Below, in pieces: positions 36,061 through 48,450 of a stretch of 64,000 nucleotides of DNA. A program made the translations under genes and the position numbers. Under the pieces are notes generated by a model, which worked only from the letters and a program-made list of their open reading frames with translations, ran no database searches and was not told the DNA's origin. The stretch's first letter is position 1; each line of letters begins with the position of its first letter. This DNA is from Siphonodentalium dalli. Lineage: Eukaryota > Mollusca > Scaphopoda > Gadilida > Siphonodentaliidae. The stretch spans positions 82,620,324 through 82,684,323 of the forward strand of contig CP136061.1 of the NCBI GenBank assembly GCA_032622095.1, in the 5' to 3' direction.

Positions 36061-37603
36061 GATTTGGTGTCAAAAGACACAGGAGAGTCTTCTGCATAAC
36101 ATATCTAAAATCAGCTTTGTGGACCACTTTGTCAGCGTTCCAAATGGTTGTCTGTATTACATCAGATCTGGAAATAAAGTATTTCAAACTATTATAGATC
36201 ATAATTCACTAGATTTAAAATAAGCACAGCACATTATTATTGAGAACAGTGTACATTGTATATTTTCTGCGGTGAACTAAAGTCGTCTAAAATGACAGGA
36301 ACACACTAGCGAAAGCTCACATTTAGTCCTATTAGGAACATTTGTTCATGGTTCATCGTAAATGTAGCAACATTACTACTTATTTCCAACATTTGAAACA
36401 CAAAAGTAAATAACCCAATGTCTAGACGAGAGCTTTTGTTCATACGTCGCCACAACAACAACGTCGTGAGGTGAAATGTCACGCAGTGCATAATCCTTTT
36501 GTTAAATATAATACACATATAGTCCTTTCTTTAATATAACACACCGATAATCCTTTCTTTCAATATAATATACATATGTTGGGTATAGCGAAAATTTAAT
36601 ACACATTATAAAATCAAACCGGCATAAGATAAATTATATTATGTCTCGTCACGTGACTCATACTGATAAATGATTTTCTGCACATGGATACGAGCGATGT
36701 CCGTTGTGGATGCTCTTATTAAACCCATAGATACCTCATAGAGACTGCAGCAGACGACACGCCATAGTGCATGCTTCCATATGTGTGAGGCTCTTTCTGT
36801 GTTAATAAATGTGTGGATTTGTGGATGTTCTTATTTGTTTAATTTCTACCACGGTCACGCTGTCAATTCTTTTTTCCGAAAATGGTAAACAAAAAATTAA
36901 TTAGGCCTAACTTTTGACCGAAGTACTTTTTTTGTACCCCAAAATCGGAAATCTAATTCAAAAACCTAAATTGATTTGAAACGGAAAGCGAAATGAGAAA
37001 AATATATATAGTATCATCTGCTAATTGATAAGGTGATACAGCTTAATGGGTAGCAACATGCACTCATGGCAGTGCACTATCGACCAATTGTAATAAAACA
37101 GTAATGACGATTAACACTAATGAAACCTTTGTCATAAGGCTGAATGGTAGATAGTTGGTAGTGATATATTGTCAAGTAATATGGTTGGATTAAAGAAGTC
37201 TAGACACGGAATTTGATGGTATGACCATAATCGTGTAGATTGTTAGATGTTAAAGGATTTATTCGCTCTAGAAACTACAAAACGCAATCGGAAAGCCCTC
37301 CCTGTTGTGATTAAAATGATCCAAGTCCCATTCCGATCGCATAATAAATAACCCGTAAAATAAATAAATAATACCAGCACCGGTATTCGGAGATTTCCGT
37401 GACTAAACTACGAGTGACGTACTTGTGGGGAGCGAATTAAAAACACGGATTCGGAGCCGGAGTTTATTATGCAGACAACGAGGACGTAATCGTAAGTCAG
37501 CCGATACTAAAATGCGGAGTCGTATGTGCGCGTGTGGTGTATAAATTACGTTACGCTTTGGCCGTTTATCTGGAATAGAAGCCAATAGCTATGTGAATAA
37601 AGT
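36061..37603. other. Non-coding interval
   Basis: No supported gene. In the duplicated copy (40686/40683) the region 33955-37603 is missing. Confidence 0.4.
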
Positions 37604-38070
37604 AATTAATAGCCCCTAGAATGATTGTTGTTTTTGTAGCCATTAATAATTAACATGCCGGCACATGTCGGTTTTGGTAAATATATGGCAGTAATAGTGC
37701 TTTGATTGTCTCGCGTATTCACTCGGTGATTTGTAATCACTCAGTGACTATTCATCAGTGTCAGCTGCGAACTTGTTTGCACTCTATATGCCCCAAAGTG
37801 AATAGAAAGAATTCGAACATTATCTCTCTGATCATACATATATAAGAAGCGCCCAAATTTATATAAACACTGGGCTGAATAATGTTAACTCTATTTATGC
37901 GCCTTTGTTTTGTGTTTGTTTGTTGTTTTACTTTCGATATAAATATCGCGAGTATCTGTCATCTCCACATATTCCAAGATGGCTAGTAGATGTAGTGTGT
38001 TCAGTTGTGGGCGGGCTAGCGATCCATTATTTAGTACCTCCAAAAAGACAACACAGTGCGTAATTTAGAA

Positions 38071-38238
38071 CGCTCTTTATTGTCTACCGCTTTTGGGAGA
38101 CGGAAACATGGACGCTCTTTATATTTAATTGTCACAATACCACATACAAAATCACCCATGACATTGAAATAGAGCACGTTCATAATTGAGAACGCTCTTT
38201 ATTGTCTACACCGCGACGAAAACATGGACGCTCTTTAT
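38071..38238. repeat. Paired CGCTCTTTAT motifs (two pairs)
   Basis: Exact 10-mers at 38071, 38113, 38193 and 38229 form two pairs. Each pair begins AACGCTCTTTATTGTCTAC and ends CATGGACGCTCTTTAT, with spacing 42 and 36 bp. Copies recur at 41150-41317 in block Y'. Could be a regulatory module or repeat end. Confidence 0.6.
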
Positions 38239-39273
38239 TAGAGGCAATTATTGGAGTTTTTCTATGCTAACAATTAAAAAAAAATCCTCTCTAGAAAGTC
38301 AATAAGTGCCATCAAAACGTAAAATAAAACAAACAACAAACTGAAAAACAATGCCAGGCTAGCCTTCAATTAAAAAATCTATCGTTATGCCAAACTGCAG
38401 CCTAACTAATAATTATTGTAGTTTCAACAGTCTGTTGTGTATTCGAGTGAATTATTTTGTTTACTCACTTATCGATCTTGACTGGAAGGATTTTATCAAG
38501 CTGTTCACAGTCGTGCACTTCTCCACAGAAAATGTTTCGTGTGAAGAAACAGACAGGAACATTATTATGACGAATTCAAGCCATCATGATACATGTACTA
38601 GTACAATAACTACCACCTTTTTAATCACACCCATTTGTAATTAATTGTACGCATATAGCGCACAACGTGGTGACACTAATGTGTAAACTAGCTTCCGAAA
38701 TTGGTACCATACAACGAAGAATGAAGTACCGGTATATGCCAAACTTGTATTCTTTCAGAAACAGTTAAATTAGTTTTGCACGAAATTCCGCTCGCTCATT
38801 GCATTTCTGCATAAATTAATCTCATTTCAAATAACTTTTATCGCATCAAAGTGCATTTTAGCCATCATTATTCGTTATATAATCCACATTCTAGTAAAGC
38901 CAGTTCATAATTCAGCACATTCAAACAGTTTTATTCCGTGAGCGCTATTTATCGTAAAGGCTTAGGTAATTATCCAGCGTAATTTATCAACTCGTTATGC
39001 GATTGGCGGAATTATTTCAAGCTCCACCCACCGCTGTCATCGGTAAGCGTCGATGCATATGATCGGTCATGTGACCGCGTTGTGGTCATGTGATCGCACT
39101 CATTGACTGACTTCGGATATTTCCGCGATTTTTTTAATATCATAATAATATAAATACTATCTGCTCGATTTTGAATTTTCTTGGCGAAATGGGTCTGTTA
39201 GACATATATTATTATTATTATGACGATAAAAAAAATATTTTTTTGAGAGACTAATTCCTTTAAAGTGATGTGA

Positions 39274-39634
39274 TCTAATATATAATATTCTGTCTGTTTG
39301 TCTGTTAGCAATGGCCGGGAAAACTGCCGGACGGATTTCGATGAAATTTGATTACTTAGGGTTACCTTTGACCGGGGAGTATTTTTGACGGGTCAAATCG
39401 TGATCCCGCCCTGACCTTGACATGGTCAATTCGGGTAAAACGGACGGATTTCAACGAAATTTGATACCTAGGGGTACTTTTGTCCCGAGGAGTGTTTTCG
39501 ACGGGTCAAATAGTGACCCCGACCTGACATTGACCTTCAAAATGGTCAATTCAAGGTCAAATCGAGTCTTTCGATGTTAGACCCGGATAAAAGCAGAGGG
39601 GAACAGCCCGGACGAAGTTGGGCCCACCAGCTAG
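39274..39634 (+). mobile_element. Short non-autonomous Helitron-like element
   Basis: The 361-bp element starts TCTAATATATAA, followed by TCTGTCTGTTTGTCTG, and ends with a GCCCGGACGAAGTTGGGC hairpin followed by CCACCAGCTAG. It is inserted between A and T, as Helitrons are. Ends of this TC...CTAG type with a GC-rich hairpin are the diagnostic features. Internally it has repeated GACGGATTTC-AAATTTGAT modules. No Rep/helicase, so mobilised in trans. Confidence 0.7.
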
Positions 39635-39699
39635 TCAAATATAAATTGAGAATAATCTTGTTCAAAGTAGATATCTTTACGAATAGTAATCCAAATTGA

Positions 39700-40686
39700 C
39701 AGTGCGATATATGCGAGAAAACATTCACTACTTCACGCGACATGGAAAGACATAAACGAAGAAGAACACACTCCGGCATTCGCCCGTATCAATGTGATAT
39801 GTGACAAAGCATTCAAACAATCAAGTGCTCTCATACGCAGTAAACAAATCCACTCCGGCGATCGCCTGTATCAGTTGGTGTAAACATATTTTGTTGTGAT
39901 ATATACATGTATATGTACACAAAACAATTGGGATTGGGACACAAGAAGAGTTAAAAGGCACCGAGCCGACAATGTCAATATATAGTTGTGTGCATTTATA
40001 TGTTATACGCTTGGAACGGATTGGATAACCATCGGCCGTTGTATGCAAAGCAATAACATGCGATGTTATTTAACCCGTCTTATAAAATATAAATGATTCA
40101 GTGAAATCTTGATTACTGAGGGGGCATGTTAAGTACTGGGTTAATGGTCTGATGTGTGGTTGGAGTTGTGATCGTGTCTGGCGGTGCCTCACTAAACAAA
40201 GTATAATGCGGCAACAACAACAAAAATATATATATATAACATTTCAATTAGTGCAACAAAGAAAATTATATATTGGGGTTACTCCCATCCATGTATGCAA
40301 TTTTGTTTTGTATTCGATTTTGTGGTAAGAAAGTAAGAAGTTTTGTAGTAAGACTTGATCCAATTCCACTGGGTTCACGAGAATCGTTCTGACAGTGCAA
40401 GTATTTATGAACGGCCATCAATATTTCAGTATTATCGCGGTCGCTAATTAATGGGTTTCCTATTACTAAGTTTTCCAGGGTTATATTGCCAAATTGCATT
40501 AAACCGTCGACGAGTTTCTGTCTTATTTGTGTATACATGTAGTACACACATTCAAAGAAGCATGTTCGATGGGCTACATGTACCACACGCGCACGATGAG
40601 CATCTGATTCTACAATGAAGAATGTTCAGTGTATGTTTACATGTATTATAGCACTGGTGGTCTTGGCAGTTTCACGTTAATAAATT
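39700..40686. repeat. Duplicated block X'
   Basis: Near-identical copy of 32966-33954, including the terminal zinc-finger piece (about 39700-39804), placed between Y and Y'. Junctions show short microhomologies: CA on the left and AATT on the right. Confidence 0.92.
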
Positions 40687-42780
40687 AATAGCCCCTAGAA
40701 TGATTGTTGTTTTTGTAGCCATTAATAATTAACATGCCGGCACATGTCGGTTTTGGTAAATATATGGCAGTAATAGTGCTTTGATTGTCTCGCGTATTCA
40801 CTCGGTGATTTGTAATCACTCAGTGACTATTCATCAGTGTCAGCTGCGAACTTGTTTGCACTCTATATGCCCCAAAGTGAATAGAAAGAATTCGAACATT
40901 ATCTCTCTGATCATACATATATAAGAAGCGCCCAAATTTATATAAACACTGGGCTGAATAATGTTAACTCTATTTATGCGCCTTTGTTTTGTGTTTGTTT
41001 GTTGTTTTACTTTCGATATAAATATCGCGAGTATCTGTCATCTCCACATATTCCAAGATGGCTAGTAGATGTAGTGTGTTCAGTTGTGGGCGGGCTAGCG
41101 ATCCATTATTTAGTACCTCCAAAAAGACAACACAGTGCGTAATTTAGAACGCTCTTTATTGTCTACCGCTTTTGGGAGACGGAAACATGGACGCTCTTTA
41201 TATTTAATTGTCACAATACCACATACAAAATCACCCATGACATTGAAATAGAGCACGTTCATAATTGAGAACGCTCTTTATTGTCTACACCGCGACGAAA
41301 ACATGGACGCTCTTTATTAGAGGCAATTATTGGAGTTTTTCTATGCTAACAATTAAAAAAAAATCCTCTCTAGAAAGTCAATAAGTGCCATCAAAACGTA
41401 AAATAAAACAAACAACAAACTGAAAAACAATGCCAGGCTAGCCTTCAATTAAAAAATCTATCGTTATGCCAAACTGCAGCCTAACTAATAATTATTGTAG
41501 TTTCAACAGTCTGTTGTGTATTCGAGTGAATTATTTTGTTTACTCACTTATCGATCTTGACTGGAAGGATTTTATCAAGCTGTTCACAGTCGTGCACTTC
41601 TCCACAGAAAATGTTTCGTGTGAAGAAACAGACAGGAACATTATTATGACGAATTCAAGCCATCATGATACATGTACTAGTACAATAACTACCACCTTTT
41701 TAATCACACCCATTTGTAATTAATTGTACGCATATAGCGCACAACGTGGTGACACTAATGTGTAAACTAGCTTCCGAAATTGGTACCATACAACGAAGAA
41801 TGAAGTACCGGTATATGCCAAACTTGTATTCTTTCAGAAACAGTTAAATTAGTTTTGCACGAAATTCCGCTCGCTCATTGCATTTCTGCATAAATTAATC
41901 TCATTTCAAATAACTTTTATCGCATCAAAGTGCATTTTAGCCATCATTATTCGTTATATAATCCACATTCTAGTAAAGCCAGTTCATAATTCAGCACATT
42001 CAAACAGTTTTATTCCGTGAGCGCTATTTATCGTAAAGGCTTAGGTAATTATCCAGCGTAATTTATCAACTCGTTATGCGATTGGCGGAATTATTTCAAG
42101 CTCCACCCACCGCTGTCATCGGTAAGCGTCGATGCATATGATCGGTCATGTGACCGCGTTGTGGTCATGTGATCGCACTCATTGACTGACTTCGGATATT
42201 TCCGCGATTTTTTTAATATCATAATAATATAAATACTATCTGCTCGATTTTGAATTTTCTTGGCGAAATGGGTCTGTTAGACATATATTATTATTATTAT
42301 GACGATAAAAAAAATATTTTTTTGAGAGACTAATTCCTTTAAAGTGATGTGATCTAATATATAATATTCTGTCTGTTTGTCTGTTAGCAATGGCCGGGAA
42401 AACTGCCGGACGGATTTCGATGAAATTTGATTACTTAGGGTTACCTTTGACCGGGGAGTATTTTTGACGGGTCAAATCGTGATCCCGCCCTGACCTTGAC
42501 ATGGTCAATTCGGGTAAAACGGACGGATTTCAACGAAATTTGATACCTAGGGGTACTTTTGTCCCGAGGAGTGTTTTCGACGGGTCAAATAGTGACCCCG
42601 ACCTGACATTGACCTTCAAAATGGTCAATTCAAGGTCAAATCGAGTCTTTCGATGTTAGACCCGGATAAAAGCAGAGGGGAACAGCCCGGACGAAGTTGG
42701 GCCCACCAGCTAGTCAAATATAAATTGAGAATAATCTTGCTCAAAGTAGATATCTTTACGAATAGTAATCCAAATTGACA
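40683..42780. repeat. Duplicated block Y'
   Basis: Near-identical copy of 37604-39701. After 42780 the sequence becomes unique (ACACACCGTTAG), so this copy retains the original right flank of Y. Confidence 0.93.
42353..42713 (+). mobile_element. Helitron-like element, duplicated copy
   Basis: The copy of the 39274-39634 Helitron carried by block Y'. It arose by segmental duplication and not by a second transposition, because its flanks are also identical. Confidence 0.7.
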
Positions 42781-43730
42781 ACACACACCGTTAGTCTTAT
42801 ATACTGTACTCAAATGAAAGTCTGTCGAGTATGAAGTAATGTTACGGAATACGAAAATACCAATTATCGTTGTCGAGTAATTTTTGGAGTTTTCAAGCAA
42901 ATGTATCAAATAAATGTTATATTATATGCTCACTAGTCCCATATACTCATTTAAGTCATTGTGTGGTCACTAGTCGGTGAGTGGCTTGAGTTTACGCCCC
43001 GTATCAACATGTTTCACACGACCATGTGTGCCACACGTTGCCCAATCCACTATCCGTGAATTATTTTGATTACGTCTTGAACACGGAAATTCGTAATTTA
43101 ATTTATGGCTCCAGCCATAAATTAAATTTATTATAAAATTATTTAAGATAACCTATTAACATGAACGTTTACAGAATATATCTTCGACTCAAATTACTTA
43201 GTTTTCTATATATTATCGATATCAGATCGTTGTTATCACCAGGAATTTATTGAAATTGGCGTACAGTACCCCATTAAATTTAATGACTCTCGATGACGAA
43301 ATCATTTGTGTTAGTTTATCGCCGATAATTGCGTCGCAAATCGAGATGTAAATATTTACAATTGAGCGTAGTTCAGACGATGTTTTTCTATGGAGTGGTA
43401 TGGTCGATTTCTTTGAACTTTTCGGCGATGTTAGTAGAATGCTACATCTACATTCCCCAGGTTGGCATATCGCCTGTGTACTAACTTATCAATTTAACTC
43501 ACCCTCAAATATACTCAAATATCCATTAACTGTGAAACCAGAAAATGAGATTTAATGTGGCCAAAGTTTGAAATAAATTGGCAAAACAAAAATAAGAATT
43601 GGCCAAAAAATAAGATTTTTCGGCCCAGCGTGAATATTGTTTGTCACGAGCTTTCAAAATGAGTGATTTCTTGCACATACCAGTATATGGGAAATTGCCC
43701 GTGTAGGGGAGATCCTCTATATACGAGCAA
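42781..43730. other. Non-coding interval
   Basis: Nothing supported. A short palindrome TAATTTATGGCTCCAGCCAT... lies near 43097. Confidence 0.4.
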
Positions 43731-43956
43731 TCACATACAGTAATGCCGAAAGTAATTGACCACTTAACCACAGCAGAATTATGGGTAATTTTTCAGGATT
43801 TAGTCTGAAATATGGCTTGTTGCCATTCATCGGAAAGCTCTATGTGAGAGCTTCCGATGAATGACAACAAGCCATATTTCAGACTAAATCCTGAAAAATT
43901 ACCCATAATTCTGCTGTAGTTAAGTGGTCAATTACTATCGGCATTACTGTATGTGA
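43731..43956. repeat. Long near-perfect palindrome, 110-bp arms, 5-nt loop
   Basis: Arms 43731-43841 and 43847-43956 are reverse complements with only a few changes and a single-base indel. The loop is ATGTG. Outer ends are TCACATACAG/CTGTATGTGA. It lies 35 bp from the stop codon of the minus-strand zinc-finger gene, so a transcript with a 3' UTR would include a very stable hairpin. No obvious target duplication was found. Confidence 0.9.
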
Positions 43957-43991
43957 AGTCACTCTGATGTCAGAATCATTTATCGCACACA

Positions 43992-44987
43992 TCACATTGA
44001 TATGGGCGATGGCCCGGTGTGGTTCCTTTTATGCATAGTCAGATTACTCGACTGGGTAAATGATTTCTGGCACACATCACATCGATATGGCCGATCCCCA
44101 GTATGGATCCTCTTATGTGTAGTCAGACTACCCAATTGTGAAAATGATTTCTCGCACAAATCACATTGATGCGGGCGAACTCCAGTGTGGATTTTCTTAT
44201 GCCTCGTCAGTGTACTCGATTGAGCAAATGATTTCTCGCACACATCACATCGATACGGGCGATCCCCAGTATGGATGTTCGTATGTGTCGCCAGGTCGCT
44301 TGACTGAATAAATGATTTCTGGCACACATCACATTGATATGGGCGATCTCCCGTGTGTATCCGCGTGTGTATAGTCAGGCTATTCAGGTAAGTAAATGAT
44401 TTCTCGCACACATCACATTGATACGGGCGATCCCCTGTATGGACCATCTTATGTTTTGTCAGGTTACTCGATTGAGTAAATGATTTGTCGCACACATCAC
44501 ACTGAAACGGACGAACCCCAGTGTGGATCCTCTTATGTTTTGTCAGGTTACTCAACTGATCAAATGACTTCTCGCACACATCACATTGATACGGGCGATT
44601 CCCCGTGTGTATTCTCTTATGTCTCGTCAGGTTACTCGACTCAGTATATGATTTATCGCACACATCACATTGATACGGGCGATCTCCGGTGTGGACCCTC
44701 TTATGTTTCGTCAGGTCACTCGATTGAATAAATGATTTCTCGCACACATCACATTGATACGGGCGATCATCGGAGTGTATTATTTTATGTGACAGCAAAT
44801 TTGCAGTTGTTCTGCATGTTTTCCAGCAGATATCGCACTGACAGTGATATGAATGACCATCCGTTTGCTTTGTCTTACTGTGCAAACTGCTTAACGAATC
44901 AACGCCTGTATGTGACATATTCCCCGGTGTATTTATCATCTCCAGTCTCCATGGTTTGGTCATGTAGCCTATATGTAGTGGTACCAT
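43992..44987 (-). CDS. Poly-C2H2 zinc-finger protein, 10 fingers
   Basis: The frame runs on from a GTG at 45017, but the first ATG is at 44987 (331 residues). An N-terminal region of about 65 residues without domain features precedes ten fingers. Finger 1 is divergent (CDICWKTCRTTANLLSH) and fingers 2-10 are regular (CDVCEKSF-QSS-L-T-H), joined by HTGDRPY, HTGVRPF or HTGNRPY linkers. All zinc ligands are present, so this is the best-preserved array in the window, expected to bind DNA in the nucleus. The C-terminus breaks inside an eleventh finger: one extra base after HTG shifts DRPYQCDVC into PSPISM-stop. The decayed finger runs directly into the long palindrome. No effector domain is seen. 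Confidence 0.82.
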   Translation of the reverse strand: MVPLHIGYMTKPWRLEMINTPGNMSHTGVDSLSSLHSKTKQTDGHSYHCQCDICWKTCRTTANLLSHKIIHSDDRPYQCDVCEKSFIQSSDLTKHKRVHTGDRPYQCDVCDKSYTESSNLTRHKRIHTGNRPYQCDVCEKSFDQLSNLTKHKRIHTGVRPFQCDVCDKSFTQSSNLTKHKMVHTGDRPYQCDVCEKSFTYLNSLTIHTRIHTGDRPYQCDVCQKSFIQSSDLATHTNIHTGDRPYRCDVCEKSFAQSSTLTRHKKIHTGVRPHQCDLCEKSFSQLGSLTTHKRIHTGDRPYRCDVCQKSFTQSSNLTMHKRNHTGPSPISM

Positions 44988-45273
44988 GCAGATGGTGGTC
45001 TTAATTAACAGAAACACTCATGCAAGGGTTAAATTTATCGAAAAGACTACTGATACAGTTAAGAAACTTTCGGATCACACGCACCAAAGAAAATATAAAT
45101 GTTTCTATCCCGAAACAGGCGTTTAAAAAAGTGGTCTTAAGCAGCGGTGGATGGAATAGAACAATGTTACAATACATAGTTAACGAACAATTACTTTATT
45201 TCATGAAGTTGATGCATTATATAGCATGGTCAACTACTGGATAAGAATTACTCCAAGTCTAATACATTGCTAA

Positions 45274-45632
45274 AGATGTATTATCTCTTCATATAACAAT
45301 TTTGAAATAGTTTCGTGGGTATAAAGTAATAAATTTGAATTAAATACCCATGTCCGGAAACGCTTCTATCAATTAATATTGATATTATTTCGAATATGTT
45401 ATAAAATGAGATGATTAAGTGGGACACTTTATTGTTCTAGTTTTCAGAACAGACCATTCAGACGATACCATATAGCGATAGAGACCATTAGAGTGTTCCC
45501 ATAACTATGACCCAAACGTCAAATGTCCAATATTGTTTGTTTGTATTGTTACATAGTTATAAGCGATAATGATTCAAATTAGTGTTTATTTGTGACAAAA
45601 TTACACAATACTATTTCTGGTCCCTGTTAACA
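45274..45632. mobile_element. MITE-A copy 5, left part (interrupted by LINE)
   Basis: It starts AGATGTATTATCTCTTC after CTAA (a decayed TTAA). The internal MITE-A order is preserved up to CTGTTAACA at 45632, where a LINE is inserted. The element resumes at 50535. Confidence 0.8.
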
Positions 45633-46366
45633 ATTTTTTTTTTCCGGTGAAGACGTGGGAAACGATTTTTATCATATTTTATCTGGTTTTATTGGTTTTA
45701 TGGTGGTTTTAAAGTGGTTAAATTTCTTTTTAATCATTGGTAACTAATCTTAAACGGTATATACAAACTACATAACGATTTTAATTAAGTAGATACCTTT
45801 TTGTGCGTGTGGCTGGACCCGTTTTTTTCGCCGTGCTCGCTACCTCGAAAACAGGAGAGGCCAATACCGTTCCAAAAACTGGTCAACAGGCGCTAAGGGC
45901 GGTAAGATGGTACAATCACAAAAGAAAACCCTGGTACCAGCTACAAGAAGAAGACGATGCAGTGCTGCTGCCACGACAATTCCAACTGTCTAGCTGATGT
46001 CGGTGAAACCATTTACACTGAACATTGACAAATCAATCGAAATATTGTTTGCTGCAACTAAGCGTAAACCGGGCGTCCAATACTCAACAACTGGTGGAGG
46101 GATAGTGGGAACAGCTGATGCAGTTTCCTTTGATCTGATAAAACAAGCAGCAATCCACTATTTTGATAACTATCCTGTAGAAGATGGCTGCGCTAGGATT
46201 ATCAATGACACCGATAAAAGTAAATCCGAAGTAGCAGTAATTGTTCGTGTTACAATGAATAACAAACTCAAATAACAAACTCAAACTCTGAACATGTATC
46301 CTACCCGATGCCCATTCCTCGTTAACGGCCCCGACTGCAATACATTTTTGGAAAAAAGATCTACCA

Positions 46367-46807
46367 ATGATACACGCCCTGCTAGAGAAAATAACTGGAC
46401 CCAATATCAAACAACTCGATATACAACAGCTGAATGGTACATGTATGTTACAACAACAACAACTGACAAATATTCTAACACATCGCAGTAACACAAAGTC
46501 AACAACGAAACTTTTGGATACCGAAAACATCAGATGTCGAAAATGCGACCGCATTGTTCAGAGCCGGGGTGTGGTATGTAACCAATGCAAGCGGTGGGTC
46601 CACTACAATTGTGAGAAGCTGACTAACGAAGAAATTGCAGCAACCGAAAGAGACAATTCGACATACTCATGCAAATTATGTGTGGCTGAAAGACAAAGTA
46701 TATATCACAAGATCAACGACTGCCCATCTATACTACAACAATCAAACCTATCATATGTTACCATATCTAGTCATCACCGACTCTACAGCTACCACATTGA
46801 TGCTTGA
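46367..46807 (+). pseudogene. LINE ORF1-like fragment with PHD finger
   Basis: Residues encoded at 46535-46682 follow the C4HC3 spacing of a PHD finger: CRKC, CNQC, HYNC and CKLC with the histidine in place. PHD fingers occur in ORF1-type proteins of several invertebrate non-LTR retrotransposons, where they are thought to help chromatin or nucleic-acid contact. The frame is short, lacks a clear native start and ends soon after the finger. Upstream frames at 45803-45997 and 45997-46275 may be other pieces of the same ORF. Confidence 0.6.
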
Positions 46808-47258
46808 AGAAGTCGACACCAGAAGTGTGGTGAAAAATATCTTACTCTATACGTGGAACCTGCGTACAATGCGGCTCGAATTTTCACGAACAATGTGGCC
46901 CTGCTCCGGAGGATAATAACTAGAAGAGACTACCAATATGATGACCTGTGCCGCCCTAGAATGTTCACCAAAAGGAAGAATAAGAACAACCCAAAACTAA
47001 ATGTTTGGATCCATCCGAATATCAATTACCATCAACAGCTAGACAACCACCACCGACATGTATGAACCTCCATACAGGACCTCAACCACCCTACCATACA
47101 CATCCAGCACCGCAGACACACCCAGGTCAATGGGGACGAGGAAGAACGGAATATAGACACAACAGTAGAGTAAGACAGATAGCTCAGATTAGCAACACCT
47201 GGAGAACAGTGTTATCCCAAGACATGACCACATCTTCAAGCTATCAGCAGCCTTTTTT

Positions 47259-47858
47259 GTGCCAAAACAGCATCTCAAACAACCGAAGATAACAGCGGAT
47301 AACGAGCCAAATGGAGTGTCATTGAAACAAACTGAACTGCGCATACTGACATACAACTGCAAAAACATCAAATCATGCGCATTAACATTCAAGAATCTAC
47401 TAAACCATGCTGCCTTTTTCCTTATAAAAGAACACTGGCTATACCGCTTCGAACTTAAGCTACTGAATGAACTACACGCTGATATATCCGGAGCTGGAAA
47501 AGCGGTCGACTTTCTACATCCTCTAACACCAGTCATCCTTCCAAGAGGATACGGCAGAGTAGCATGCGTATGGAACAGATCTATTGATAAATACATTCGA
47601 GTAATTCCTGACGGAAACATAGGACTACAATGTATTGAGCTGCTATTTGCTGAATCACTACTTATAATAAGTATATATATATGCCCATCACTACCAATGC
47701 ACTACCGAATGAATATGAAGATGAAGAAATCCTTGACCAGATTCGTGAGATATACAACAAATACACCGATACACAAACGATGTACCCATTTGAAATCGAA
47801 AAATATCGGGAAAACATTCGTTAATGTTAAGGAGTCTACCACCTACCCAAGAAGCTGA
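47259..47858 (+). pseudogene. LINE apurinic-like endonuclease fragment
   Basis: The translation contains LRILTYNCKNIKS, an IKEHWL segment (the glutamate position of the APE active site), RGYGRVACVW and LLIISIYICPSLP, in the order of the LINE APE-type endonuclease that nicks the insertion target. The frame opens at GTG without an ATG at the expected place, is preceded by a displaced RT-region fragment (46920-47250), and its second half lacks the usual SDH-type terminus. Confidence 0.65.
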
Positions 47859-48450
47859 GAGTCCCGTATGATCTTATAAAATCTCATCAAAGACAACTAA
47901 ACAGCAATAACCAGAGTCAAGAATCAAGTGGGATAAAGTAGACGTACTCCTATACCAAGATCTATTTGATAATAAAAATGACCAGGTCCCACGTTAGCCA
48001 CTGGGACAGAGTAGAACATGCACTAGAAGAGACTACCAACATGGTGACCTGTGCCGCCCTAGAATGTGCGCCAAAACCAAGAATAACCTCCACACAGGAC
48101 GTCAACCACCCTACCATACTCATCAAGCACCGCAGATAAACCCAGGTCAATGGAGACGAGGAAGTACGGAATATAGACACAACAGTAGAGTACGACAGAT
48201 AGCTCAGATTAGCAACACCTGGAGAATAGTGTTATCCCAAGACATGACCACATATTCAAGCTATCAGCAGACAACTAAACAGCAATAACCAGAGTCAAGT
48301 GGGATAAAGTAGACGTACTCCCATACCAAGATCTACTTGGTAAGAAAATGACAAAGTCACACGTTAACCGCTGGCACAGAGTAGAAAATGCACTATAAGA
48401 GACTACCAACATGACTACCAAAACGAAGAATAAGAACAACCCAAAAACTA

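Larger units (their letters stand above)
37604..39701. repeat. Duplicated block Y (first copy)
   Basis: Matches 40683-42780 at a constant offset of 3079 bp with almost no differences (for example T/C at 39661). It includes a short ATG frame near 37979, the CGCTCTTTAT motifs and a Helitron. No convincing gene. Confidence 0.93.

Noticed and set aside
37979-38066. Short ATG frame MASRCSVFSCGR resembling a THAP domain start
   Set aside because: Only a C-x4-C is visible, the frame ends soon, and no second half of the domain was found downstream.
38387-38644. 85-residue ORF, repeated at 41466-41723
   Set aside because: Its presence twice is due to the Y/Y' duplication, not selection; no family or coding signature.
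39546-39779. Minus-strand ORF spanning the Helitron end
   Set aside because: It shares a tail with the 42625-42909 ORF only because both include the Helitron copy.
44480-45004. Plus-strand ORFs over the minus-strand zinc-finger gene
   Set aside because: Antisense shadows of the repeated finger codons.
47189-47620. Minus-strand ORF over the LINE endonuclease
   Set aside because: Antisense shadow of the plus-strand endonuclease region, which has recognisable motifs.
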